A DNA stretch of 64,000 bases, taken from contig NC_037259.1 of the NCBI RefSeq assembly GCF_000002425.4, positions 1,963,218-2,027,217 on the forward strand, given 5' to 3'. This DNA comes from Physcomitrium patens. Its lineage: Eukaryota; Streptophyta; Bryopsida; Funariales; Funariaceae. The translations under genes and the position numbers were made by a program. Positions 49,401-61,930 of this stretch are shown here, piece after piece (within the stretch, counting starts at the first letter, position 1; each line of letters starts with the position of its first letter). The notes under the pieces are model-generated. The model did not search any database. It was not told where the DNA came from and saw only the letters and a program-made list of their open reading frames with translations.

Positions 49401-52400
49401 GCTTTCATTAACTGGTGAATGCATTTGCAAACCCGCCATCTCGACAGCACAACCACGACCTCTTGAAGCAGCATTTGATTTCCCAGAAACTTGAGGCAGC
49501 TCTGGTGAGGCACCAATGAAGGGAATCGCAGACCCAATGGATACAGGTGGATTTCCAATGAAAACAGAGCGAAATGGAGAGGCATTGGGGCTGACCGAAA
49601 CCCTTTGCAGTGGCTGCGCTTGGTCCTAAGCACAAAACAGGCCGGAGTAAAGAAACCGCTGACAATCGTTCCAAAAATAAATATAATAATAATAATAACA
49701 AAAACGGATTAACAGTCACCTGATAATTCATTGACGTACAAAATCGAATGCACCTAATCTACAGAAAGATCACTGGTATGAAATAAATACTACAACTAGG
49801 ATGAATAGGACACAATACAGGTGAACATTACCCAGAAAAAGCACCAGAACCATTAATAAAAATCTCAAATTCATGCGACTTTAGGAAGCTAACAAGAAAT
49901 GTCATTCTAAAGCACCTCAAAGAAAAATATGATAACGTACATCATCAAAAGATTATGTATCACAACGAATCTCACCTCAAGAGGTGACCGGCGTTGCTCC
50001 AGCTGCTCTTCCGCATGAAAGGAAAAGCCTCCGATGTGACTGCCAGCACTATCTCCTAAAGTTCCAACCGAAATAGTGTACGCTGGAGTTGCTGAAAAGG
50101 TGGACGGCATGCACGAAATCTGCATGGGTGGGTGAGAAGTCGCCCGATTAAGAGCCGAATCCCCTGACGGAGAACTAAGGTGAATGGCACGAAAACTTGA
50201 TGCGGAAGGAGGTCCTGCTAAACCCAACACAGGAATAGGAATGGCAGAAGGTACTGCCAAATGCATTTGAACAGGGTGGACATATGGTAGTAACTGTACA
50301 TGAGGAGCAAGATTGGAATACAACAATGACTGTGACATAGTGTGACTACCACGGTCCTGATTATGCCCCTGATAGGAATTATCACCAGGGAAAGTAGGGT
50401 CTTTCTGATGTATTACGCCATCATTATAAGTGGTCTTACTCTCCTCGGTTGCTACTCTTCCAGATATGAAAGTAGCAGTCTCGTCATCGGAAGAAGTCTT
50501 GGACAGAAAGTTTCTGTGGCTAGAATTGGTTTTAAATTCCCCTGACGGTCCAAGGGATCCCCTTTGATCAAGACTCGGATGGGCAAGGCTTTCGTCGGAA
50601 AAATTCCTGCTTCGAGACAAATCACCATGTCTAATGGAATCACCTAATGAGGATTTCAGTCGCAATGAATCTGGAGTCGGTTCCGTTCTTTGATATTCCC
50701 CAACCATCGGAGTTTTAGAGTGATTAGCAAATTCGTGCTCCTCACCAAACCTGTACCATATGAAGCTATAATTAGGTACACCAAATCCAAGATATGTATA
50801 AAAATAGTAATTGTCCAGGAAAAAGAGGGCTCAATTACAAATCACCTGCGATTGGTACTTCTTTCAAAGTGCTCCTGTGGAGAGTAATAATTGGGTCCTT
50901 TGGATTGCACCCTAGCTGAATCTGCATCAACATTAGTATACCGGCTTCTTCCATCAACTTCTCTTAACTGTTCTTCGGAACTCGCAACGTTCGAGTTGCC
51001 AGGAATTGCCTTGACAGATCCTGCCTCTGATCCTCTCCGTCTCTCTTGCTTATTATCTACTGCGAACGAAACTGTGTCCATGATATTTCCATCATCTCTA
51101 CCACTGCTACAAGAGAAAGTTGTATCAATCGTTGTCGGGGAATCCCTTCTCAGCCTCGTGAAGACATTCTGCATATCATTCAACTGTTCTGAAACATCCA
51201 AGTCGCTACTAGGTTTGTCGTCTAACTGTACTGGCCAACTCCCGTACTGCGATTGAGCCCTGATATTATCTCCTGCATGAGTTAGAGATCTTTGAGATGA
51301 AACAAAATCTGCTCCGTTCTCTTGCCTGTATCCATCAGATAACCTCTCTTGCGGGTGGGCACTTCCAGCTCCTGAGATAGGATGCTGTAAGCCACGTAAA
51401 TGAGGGATGCCACTGTCGGGTCTCCCAGCACTGCGATATCGCCCTAAACTTTTGAATGTACAAGAAAAGAATGACTTAAACTTTTCAGTAATCTGATCTT
51501 TGGGACATTCGAAAACTTCTCCAAGCGTACGTGCTCCTAAACCAAATGCTGAACGTATCCGCTTGAAACTTCCTGGAAACAGAATTCGATTAAAATTACC
51601 AAGACATCATCTACAACACTGGCTATGACCAGGGAAAGTCACAAACACAAATAAGTTGGAAAAATAAGAGGACAGTTGATGCCATTCCTCACATTAAGTA
51701 CTCTTGGACTACCTATTAGCTGTCACGTAAAAGCCTTCAATCTCCAATACTGAATGCAGATGAAAGGCTTAAGGGCGTGGTTATTAAAAAACGCAGGATG
51801 CACCAGTGGTTGATGAAAGAAGTTTATATACGCACCAACATTAACACTGCGACCAAGATTGTTGGTGTGGCGTATTGGATCTAGAACATTCAAATACTTG
51901 GGGTTAAAAATCCGTCCTTGACTGCTCTCTGAACCAGCCCGGACATCTGAATACCGATTAATGCATTCCTCAATGAACTCCTCACTAAAGTACAATTTGC
52001 CCCCAACCTCCCAAGGAGACCTTGCAACAGTCCTCCATCCTCCATCCTTTTGGGAAAGCTCTGCAAGAACAAAAGAACTTTCCATCAGTACCTTTCGACA
52101 GTAAAAGGCATACAAAAGCACCACTGCACCGCTGGAGAGGTAGAAAACGGTATTTCTAAGTCTAAACAGTCCGACCATAGATTGGAAAGAAAATATATAA
52201 TCAAATGAAATCCAACAAGACCATTTTTTTCTGAAAGCATTCATTGGTCCGGGTACACAAGTATACATAATGAGCAAGTAATTAGTAAAATTTAGCTATA
52301 GTTGCTGCGCCAAATTTGTCGTATCTAATTTCAACTTGCACTGAAATGGCATAAGCGAAAGTAACAGGTGATTACACAAAGTATTCTATTACCTTTGTGG

Positions 52401-55400
52401 TGAAAGTAAAAACTTAATAAAAACTTCCTATGCCGGATTCTTAAACTTGTTAAACAACCAGAAACCAGACAAAAGAAGGCACTGCATACCAGAAGAGTTT
52501 TTGGGAATATGATCCAGAGGCACTGGACCCCAAATGCTAAGACAGTATTGGTCCCAGTCAAAATTGCAGAAATAAGTCAGAAATAGATACAGCACCTGAG
52601 ATACATTCGCAACAACGACAAACGATTAGAGACTCATGGTTCGCTAAAATTCCACTCCCATACTAAAATACAGAATGGTAAGCATGAAAAGAGTCGTGCT
52701 ACATAACAACGGCCACATTAAATGAGGCTGTATCTTATTGTGCAGCTGCTATCAGACTCGAGGAAGGAACAACAATTCATAATATACAAAAATTGCAAAT
52801 TCTAGTCCTAATTGCACACTTGCAGAATTCGCTGTAGAGCCAACCCATAGAAGAAATGTGCAATAAATCCACGACTACGCTCGACATATCCGCACAATAA
52901 ACGAATGCCACAAATGTTACAATCTGACAACCGCGACAATTGCACAGAGCATGAAAGCACAACTTAAACCAGTGTAGCCAAAAATCATGGAGCTCAACAT
53001 GATCGCCAACAATCACGTAACAAAGTTGAATAGAATAGTATGCAAATTACATGATATTCCACTGTGTTATTTTCTCTAAAACTAGATCTTTGCATACAGT
53101 TTTCAACATAAAAACGCATTGAAGATACAAGTGGAAATAATGTTTTTAAATAACTTAAAAAAACCATAAGATCACCAACCTCCAACGGTCCATGCAACGA
53201 TCGCATGGAATGAAAGACGTGAAATATATACAACACAAGGGTCTCCAGAGCAAATGTAGATATAAGGCCATGGTGTGCTCCTAGAATGCGGCTCTCGTAA
53301 TAGCACCACGCTTTCACCAATATAACGCTTCGTTTAAACAGATGATTCAGTCCTACCTCCTCATCCACCTGCAACCAAAAATCCAAGCACACCATGGAAT
53401 CATTGCTAAGATTGAGTAACTTCTGACAAACCACCTCATTTTGCTAGATGGAATGGAATTAACATGCAAATGTACTCGCATTGGACAGAAATATTAATTC
53501 AATTATTACAGAAGGCACGCTTCGCCAAATTCACAATAATCATTCACTCATGACCGAGGTGATTACGACCACTATGATCAAGGCGGCATAACCACAAAAT
53601 TATTGATTGGAGTGAAATTACAATTAATTTTGAAATAATTTGAACTTCTTCTCATTCTGGGCTACTCGTGGTGAATAAAATAATATGTGCTTCACTAGGA
53701 GGAAACTCCTTTGTGAAGAACAATAGCTTGCACCTGAGTTTAAACAAAATTGGATTTCACCAGGAGATTCATCCCTAATGAAATGTGTTTTTACCCAAAT
53801 TATTATATCCAATAAATGAAATCTCGTATATTTTGCCGTTCATTTTAAGATGTGTTTCAATAACAATTATGGAAGAAGAAGACAAACTAGAAACTTGGAA
53901 AAAAAAGTATCCTAAAGCACAGAAAATTCAAGTAACAAGACAGTTCCTTTAAACACCAGTAACCTCCAGACACCTGACCTCTTCCACTTCGACGCAGGGA
54001 TGATCTAACGCAATCTTCCAAATGATATCACCAAAAGACAAGAGTATGAGGTGCTACTTAAGCCGCACATTATCAGGTGCTACAGAAGTCGAATACAAGG
54101 GAGTCGTTCATGTACTTCTTAACACGTCGTTGCAGTTGCACCACATTAATGTGATTAAAACTAATATGCGCTGCACTTCACAGACTATACCACGGCACTT
54201 CACAAGCATCAGACATCTGGAACAACGATACAAATTCACAGATACTCGCAGAAGTAACGATAGTCTCATGCATCAAAAACCACAAGTGCTTCTCTGTGTG
54301 CGTCAGGATGCTAATCTACTACATAAACTACTCGGAAAAACAAATTACAATATCTCTACACAAATTGCCTCAAGAATGCAGTTAAGATTATATCAATCAG
54401 GCGCGACTTTTGACTACCAGATTCTTCTACCAGGAAGTTGAATGATATCAATGCTACTTCCTGAAGCTGTTTATAACGTTCAAACGCTCATACATTTAAC
54501 ATGCATTCAAAGACGTTAAGCCCTCACAATGCAAAAGCCACACATGTAATATAACCTAGAGTAAACAAACAACACACTTGTCATACCCGTTCAAGGAAGC
54601 AAAGAGTAGAAAGACCCCCAATTTGGTTGAACGAAATATCCACAACAATATTCTCCACCAAGCATTTGATGAGTTTAACCTGTGCAATGGAATGCAACTT
54701 CAGAAAACAACGGTAAAATCTAAAGTTATACGAGTCACAGAAGCAAGAGAAGAAATTGTATTTTAAGCGGAGAAATTATCCATCACATTGAATCAACCTA
54801 AATAAGAAGAGAAGGGGAAAAAAAGAGAGAGAGAGAAAAACCATTAGACATCCTTACTTCAGCCTGTATATATTGAACTTCTTTCACTCGAAACTCGGCA
54901 TCAGCATCATCCTCAGCTTGTTTGAGGGCCTTCAACACATCTTGTGCCCAAGTCTCTTTCAGATCATTCCGAGCGAATATGTATAAATCAATATCTCCAT
55001 CTGGCAGATAAGTCTTGAGTGGTACGGAGCCGAACCTTATTACCTGTTACATGGAAAAAGAACAGCATGAACAGAATTGATTGATCAGGGGAGAGAATCA
55101 TCTAGTAAGGATCATCAGCACTTCCCACGAAAATGGTCTTATTATTAAGAGAACACACTTGATGTACCCGATCCGCTCCAATACAAGAAGGAAACGCGAT
55201 CCATCTACTTTCTGCACTAGTATTGAATCTTAAGCGGGAAGAATAAATGGATGTAAAAACCAGAATTGACATACCGCTGAGTATCTAACAGCACCTGCAG
55301 AAGAACGCACTATAAAACCCTAAACATACCCTCGAAGGTACCAGCGATTTACACTTGAAGTTTTGGAATACCACAAGCCTCAAAAATAAATTCCTCAAAC

Positions 55401-56182
55401 TTCTAATGGAAATTTAACCCAACTGCGTGAAACAGCGGTCATGAGCGTCATAAGTTCCTAACTTCCGCTGCTTCCTAGACGAATAAAACTTTATAAAGAG
55501 TATGAGTTGTGATAGAGAACTTCTTCAAATAAATAAAGCTCGTTAACCGACACTAAACAATTAAATTAACTCTAAAAATGCAATTTGAAATCCGTACTTC
55601 AGGTTAGGTGTAGCCGTCAACACTTCCGATTACAAGCAAGTCCTTACTCTTTGAAAACTCTGGCTTTGAAATTTACATTTCCGCAATAATCAAGCTTTCT
55701 TATAAAAGTGTTGAATATGACGAGAATTCATATGACCGTACAACGATGTTATACTTTAAATGTGTTAATAGATGCATTACCCTCCAAGTTCATCCCAAGA
55801 TCCAACCATACACGGGTATAAAAAATTAGGATTTAACATTTTACAACAAATAATACGACCGGCACAAATACGAACATGTGACATAAAGTTCAAAATGAAC
55901 AAAAAGACATATATTTGCTACGTTGAGTTCATGAGGCAGAGCTGAGACCTCGCATTCAAAGCGGTCTCTGATGAGGCGCTCAACAAAGCCAGTAACAGCT
56001 GTCCGTCTCTCCTCCGATAGTCGAGTAGGCTTTAAAGAATCAATAAGTTCAGCAGTCTGGCCTTCAGCTCTAGTCCACCAATCATCTTCCTTTTTAGCTG
56101 CAGAGGAATGCGCAGAAGCAAACAGGGAAGCACCTTCGGCAGTGAGGCCGCTAGGCTTTGGCCAGCTTTCATGATAGTCCAT
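46493..56182 (-). CDS. Nucleotidyltransferase-fold protein (PAP/OAS1 substrate-binding superfamily)
   Basis: Twelve exons in coding order: 56182-55949, 55043-54858, 54679-54587, 53368-53180, 52595-52490, 52060-51836, 51572-50846, 50750-49976, 49625-48558, 48133-47696, 47142-47001, 46803-46493. All phases close, giving 1497 residues. The N-terminal third is a DNA polymerase beta-type nucleotidyltransferase: FGSVPLKTYLPDGDIDL holds the GS motif (83-84) and catalytic Asp95 and Asp97, and NIVVDISFN supplies the third Asp (154). The PAP/OAS1-like helical part follows (FKRSVILVKAWCYYESRILG, LETLVLYIFH, FDWDQYCLSIWGP, then NPKYLNVLDPIRHTNNLGRSV). The remainder is Ser/Pro/Gly-rich, probably disordered, ending in ELEFGSLGPV as in related plant proteins. 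Such enzymes add nucleotides to RNA 3' ends; plant members of this clade (such as At3g51620 and At3g61690, from memory) are poorly characterised. Start ATG 56182 opens MDYHESWPKP; the frame upstream lacks ATG. All three catalytic Asp are present, so activity is plausible. Confidence 0.9.
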
Positions 56183-57720
56183 GCAAACCCTTGCCCCACC
56201 CGGCACCCGGTCTGCTTCCCTCAATTCTCGTCAAAACGAGACTCTTACTTCTCACCTAACACTCCCCACCTCTCCTTGGACTCATTCCCGTCCTTCTTCA
56301 AGTCTTCTTTGACCGCATATAGAGATCTAATAATTCTTCTTGGTAAATGAAGAACTATTTCAGTGAAGCTCGATACCTCTTTCCTAGTCCTTTCAGTACA
56401 TGATGACTTCGAGAAAAAGCCAGAATGGTAGCCAAGATTGTAATAAAACCTTACTTCAATCAAGAAGAAATGATGTACTGAGCTTAATGACGTCCTGTGC
56501 CAATCACTGCATGGATGATCAGCTCACATGACTTCATTTTGCTGCATCTCCGCTGTATGTGAGATTGTTAACTGATCAATTGAGGAATGTATTAATAGAC
56601 TGCAATCAACAGCAATAACTTCAGCCCTCATGGATGATACAATGAGACACCAAAAAACTACAAATAAACAAATAAATACCATGACAACCATATATGGTCT
56701 ACAAGACGAAGCCAGTGCCTTATCAAAACGGACACTCTACAGTAGATGCGTTAAGAACCAACTCCAACAAAGGGAGCCTCCAGAAATTACCCAACGTGCT
56801 GCGACTACCAAGAGACAGACCCAACTGTAACACTGGGCACTTAAACTATCTTTAAAAATTTTAAATCGTGTGACGAAATAAACCTGATTGACCTCATTCA
56901 AAAAACCTGGCTGCAGCGAGTACAAGGCTGAAAAACCCTAATGCTACAATGTGATTTCGACTGTGATCCCCTTCTAAACCTCTCTTCGCCATGAACATAC
57001 CAGGCAGATTCCGATGACCCTCTTTAACTCTACAAGTGTAAAATACCCTTCCCGAAGTGGCGAAAACCGCGATCAGACCTTGAAATACAGTACCCTGAAG
57101 CAACACCAATTCCACGTCCAGAGTTTCCAAAGATACGCGGTGGTCAAATCCCCACAATCGACCATAATGAAGTAAGCAATATCCACATTCCTTTCACTCC
57201 CCTGACTAAACTAATGCCACATAACTATTCCATCGACACACACCCCCCCCCCCCGGGACTCCAAAAACACCAGAAACTCTTTGAATCTACATGTAAACAT
57301 AATATTCGAAAGAAATCACATGAATGCTGAGACATCCAAAATTGCTACCACCCCGCCAGCTCATAAAACCTTCCACCAAGATATTAAAATCTAACCCAAA
57401 ACGACAACCACTCGCAACGACAGTCTAGTTGAACACCAGCAGGGTTGTAACAACACATTCGACAAGAGAGAGGGGGAAAAGGCTTAACGAAACAGCGTCA
57501 ACAAACGAGAGCACCAAGTCCACACGCACCATCAACAAGTAGAGAGAATGGCGAACGTACACAGTCCAGTTCTGAACTCCTGAGGGAGCTTCCCACCGAA
57601 ACCAAAATCGCGAAGACTTGCCGGACGATGATTTCTTTGAGCACTCCAGGTGCTAGTGCCAGTGGACAGCATGCAGAATTGTGCGAGGTAGGTCTGTGAG
57701 TTCGCTTCGCACTCGGTGAC
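56183..57720 (-). promoter_or_regulatory. 5' leader and promoter side of the nucleotidyltransferase gene
   Basis: No coding exon is recognised. GGAAGCAG at about 56210-56217 on the minus strand could end a 5' UTR intron. A GC-richer stretch at about 57540-57720 could hold the first untranslated exon. A C homopolymer of 12 lies at 57243-57254. Inferred from composition. Confidence 0.4.
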
Positions 57721-58747
57721 TCTGGTGATAGCGATGACGTTGCGAAGCCCTAATCAGCAAGGCCTCGTGAAGGCGAGGTGGGTTCATACGGAATTAGGGC
57801 GAGGGAGGGTTGCCATTCAAGCCGGGTTTCACGAGCTGGGACTGGCATGTGTAAAGGCAGGTATCAGAGGCAATTCTATGGACCGCCAATCTCTGCTCCG
57901 AGCCATCGACGCACCTCCCTTTCCATCCATCAGCTCTCCGCTCTCTGTCTGGGACATGCTGTCTCCGGAAACCCCTCTCCGAAACCTCCTGGTCCCTGGA
58001 TAGATAAAAACCATGTTTATTCATTATATCGATGCATGTCTCGGTCCAAACAAGCGGAAATTTTTGCTATATTTGAAACCTGCATATACATGAATTTTGT
58101 GATGAAACATAATCATCATTAAGACGAATGGGATTTGCAAAAGCAAAATAATACTTAGAAGCTTTCTTTGCTTAACTTTCTTAAAGAAGTGATATCAGAT
58201 AATAATGTAAAGACATGGTTCCGATTCGTAAGATGTGTTCAGTGTAATCAATAAGTTGAATTGAACCGTGTAACATCAAAAATATAATTACTATTCTTTG
58301 TTATACAAAATGCATGTATGACGAACAAGATATCAAGATGATAGTCTCGTTCATGAACGGTGGCTTGTTCTGAACTAAAACCCCGGAAGTTCCTGCGTCA
58401 AAAATGACCAGGCTACTGGATGTAAACGAATTCTGCGGACCAAAATTAGTCTCTTGTAGGTTAACTTCCACACGGAATGTTTCAACACAATCGGCTTCGA
58501 CATATTCCAGTGAAGAGATGGCAAGACGTGAAAGCACTCATAAATTTCATGCCAAGTGGTGCACAATTCAAGAGATTCCACGTCCCATGTTGCAGATCTG
58601 ACCTCGATGAAGGAATCAAAACAGGTAGGCCCTCATTTGACTTTGAGCAAATACATTTCGCGGCTCAAAATGGTTATCACCAAAAATATGTTACAAGTGA
58701 ACTGTTCTACACACAATTGCAGTCAACGGCTTTTGCCATCGTAACCC
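57721..58747. other. Intergenic interval between two minus-strand genes
   Basis: Promoter side of the nucleotidyltransferase gene on the left and the 3' UTR of MED30 on the right. Open frames on both strands around 57716-58122 overlap one another and show no domain, so none is called. Confidence 0.5.
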
Positions 58748-60170
58748 CTACAACCCTGATGTCTGCCACATAAAAATATCAGCTATGAGAGTTCGCAACT
58801 GGTCCATATGAAGCTTCAAAATTTGGTTCTTCCTGATCACCTCCTGAAAGAACAAATGAAATCACGACGTCATCATCAGACCAAATCGTCTGACATAAAC
58901 TAGATAAAAGAGAAAAAAGAAAGGCTTGGTCGACAATAACAAAACATACTTCTCGTATGGGCAGAACGATTACAAAATCAAGGACGGTTTAATAAGAATA
59001 GACGAGCACAGATATGAGTAGAGATTTCGTCAGGTAGACTTCCAACTAAATGTCCTCTGACAGATACTCGTGCTCGCTGATAATTGAGGAATGTGTCATT
59101 CGTGAAGGAGTTGTAAGGTTTAACACACTTTGTGTTCAATCGCTGGCTTAACTTGAAAACACAGAAGCCATTCATTCATCCCATTCAAGAACTTATTGAA
59201 AACTACACTAAATAATGCACTCTGCGAGGAAAACGAACCTCTCTTAGGTCGTTCGCTCGTTGTTCAAGATATTCCACTTCGTCATTATCAATATTCTCTA
59301 CGGTAGCACCATCAATTTCCGCCCTGGCCGCCTGTCGAATGATACGGATCAAGTTTGTGGTTCAGCTAGGTATTCTAGGTGAACGTAGGAAGGAATACAT
59401 AACTAAATGGTTTCTTAGGTAAACAATTTTGCATTAGTCGTGGATCGACAACCCTAGCAAAATGACGAAGATTCTTTTCATAACTAGTGAGAAACTAAAT
59501 CACAAAAAATGTGGCTTCACAACTTTGAGATTCTAAGTCAAAGACGTTTTGGATTCATCGTCACTCATTGCCGTGTTGTGGTATATTTTTAGTGAAAAGT
59601 ACATCCTGGTTGAATATAAATCACATTAACTATTTTAAATCACTCGCAATTCATCTCGATTCAGAGCCACGGTCCAAGAGAAATAAAGAAACATTAAAAA
59701 AAACGATTCGCGTAACAATTCAAACCAACAGTAGTGAACGTTCTTGAGAATTAAACCTGAGTTTGCTTCAAAATGGCGGTAACGGTTGCACGCAGCGCTG
59801 CTGTGGCATTCCGGTACCGAAAGCGAGTGGCATCCAAAGCCGTCAATCCTTCACCACCATCCGATGCTTTCTCTTTCGTCACGCCACTCTCTCCTCCTGC
59901 CGTGGTAGCGACACTCCCACCCTCATTCGCCCCGTCCGCACTAGAATCAGCAGGACCATTGCTCCCCGCCTGCAATGAAGGAGCCACCCAGAAGCTAGGA
60001 CTACACAAGGCACGATTCAATGAGAGCAGAATGTCGTGCGCCGCTTCCACGACAGTGTCTAATTGCTTCTGTCCATCCACTGCGAGGTCTTGCAACGTCT
60101 TGGGCGCAGAAACAACGAGGGCAGAGGACAACGAGGACTGTCCTTGCATGACGGCGTCAGTCCCCTCCAT
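58748..60170 (-). CDS. MED30: Mediator complex subunit 30
   Basis: Three exons in coding order: 60170-59757, 59331-59239, 58843-58748. Junctions are GT-AG, all phase 0, giving 200 residues. MED30 is a subunit of Mediator, the nuclear complex linking transcription factors to RNA polymerase II. Family features: an N-terminal helix (KTLQDLAVDGQKQLDTVVEA, then AHDILLSLNRALCSPSFW), a low-complexity Gly/Ser/Ala linker, then FRYRNATAALRATVTAILKQ. A C-terminal coiled helix (EVEYLEQRANDLREVIRKNQ) and the terminal MDQLRTLIADIFMWQ follow. Length fits plant MED30 (about 190-200). Start: ATG 60170 opens MEGTDAVMQGQ; the frame extends upstream only from a TTG, and GCATTTGCAG just upstream could be a 5' UTR intron acceptor. 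A 146-codon frame on the opposite strand over exon 1 is a shadow. Confidence 0.9.
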
Positions 60171-61200
60171 GGCCAGAGCCCTCTCTGCAAATGCGCTCAA
60201 AAACTCACTCTAAGTCACGTCTCTGCTAACCTCAAACCTACACCGAAGATAAAAAAACAAAACCATTCTCTCATATTAGGATGTGCCATCAGCCGTATAA
60301 TAACTCTAATCGACTATTTACCAATATTACCCACTTCATACATGAGATCACCAAGTTTGTAGTATGATTCCATCGCTTTGCACAAGAATATACGAATGGA
60401 CATACATCAGTATACCGAAATGCTGGCAGCAATCGATGAGGCACCAAATGAGAAGAAACTCAAGATTTACGAAAGAATACCACCCCTAACTTCGGACGAA
60501 ATGCGACATAAACTTTCAGGACAAAAAAAAAAGGCACGTGAACAGCAATTGTCGTAAAACAACATATCGAACTTAACAATACATCTGCTAAAATAATAGC
60601 AACCAATCAACGTGCTGTCGACACAAAATACGCAAACAGAAGAAGCAGTGCAATGAGACGCCGCACACACGCTCAGAAAAGAAAACTAGAAATCTCACAC
60701 TATCTCATCAAGACCACGGGAAGCAGAGATGGGAAGGATTTCCAGATCGCATCACGCTCTTACACTGTAACGAAACTCCACGAAAACTCACACCACATGT
60801 TCAACATCGAAGAAAAACCACAAACAGCCTCTACCACGAAGAAACGAGAAACTACGAGAGGAAAGCGCGACGCATTCTTACTTCTGTCCGTGTGATTCGA
60901 ACTTGATTCGCTCCAAAACAGTGCATCGGCATTCTCCTCAGCTGATTCCAGAGTTATCACCTCATGTTGTGCCGAAATCTGTCTCGATTTCACGCGGACA
61001 CGGTGCCTTCGCTCCAAACCCACAACCCTAATTACAGCAAATCCCTGGATTCAGCAAACCCAATACCGCAAAAGATTCGTTGATTGCACCGGCGAAGACA
61101 AATGGTTAGCAGCCCACTGGGTCTGAGACATTGCTCAGGAGCGATGGCGCAGCTAAACCCTAATTATCGAGACACATTGTCATGGCGACATGGGAAGGGC
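60171..61200 (-). promoter_or_regulatory. 5' leader and promoter side of MED30
   Basis: Gene-like composition continues to about 61150, beyond which AT-rich repeat DNA begins. The sequence probably contains an untranslated first exon, a 5' UTR intron and the promoter. No core element is certain. Confidence 0.4.
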
Positions 61201-61892
61201 ATGCAAAGCATGTTCAACATTTTTATAAACTATTTAGCTGTATTTTTGTCATCTTAGTGTGTAGAACTTGTCAACTACAATGTTATTCAATTTGCAATAA
61301 CTTTTATTGCTCAAATTGAAATTTGATTCATCGAGTTTGAGACTCTACATATTTAACAAATGTTGTATTCATGTCTACGTCACAGGTTGATTTTGTAATA
61401 TATATATTGAGGTTTCACCCCCTGGTCGACAATATTGATTAAGTAATCGATATGACAAATCAGCAGTATTGACTAATAAAGTTCACAGTTTTTAAATGAT
61501 ACGTTCAGATACATTGAAGTCATTTTTTCAAAACTCATGCATTCCAAAAACATTGCTGAAGGATTTAATAACAAAAATATTTTTATTTTAAATTGAACCA
61601 AAAGAAGCACAATATATCTAACTATTGTTGCATGTTGTATTTTAACACACAAAATTGATTAATTTTATGCACATATAAATATTCGTATATATGTATATAT
61701 ATACACACACACAAGAAATTGTTAAAGTGACATATTCATTTACTAAATCGACCTACCTGTCATCATTGGTTGTGGATTCAACCATTTTTTATTGGTTTTC
61801 AACCAATATGGATCCTACAATAGAGAATTTTTTTTATAATGGTTAGAATGGGTTGATAAATTGATTAAATGCATGGATCAATTTAGCAATAT

Positions 61893-61930
<38 letters not shown>

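Noticed and set aside
54022..54441. 139-codon plus-strand open frame
   Set aside because: It lies within an intron of the minus-strand nucleotidyltransferase gene, has no recognisable motif and no partner exons.
57716..58122. Open frames of 60-114 codons on both strands
   Set aside because: Mutually overlapping in promoter-like sequence with no domain; no basis to choose one as a gene.
59773..60213. 146-codon plus-strand open frame
   Set aside because: It is antisense to MED30 exon 1, whose minus-strand reading carries clear family motifs and correct splice sites.
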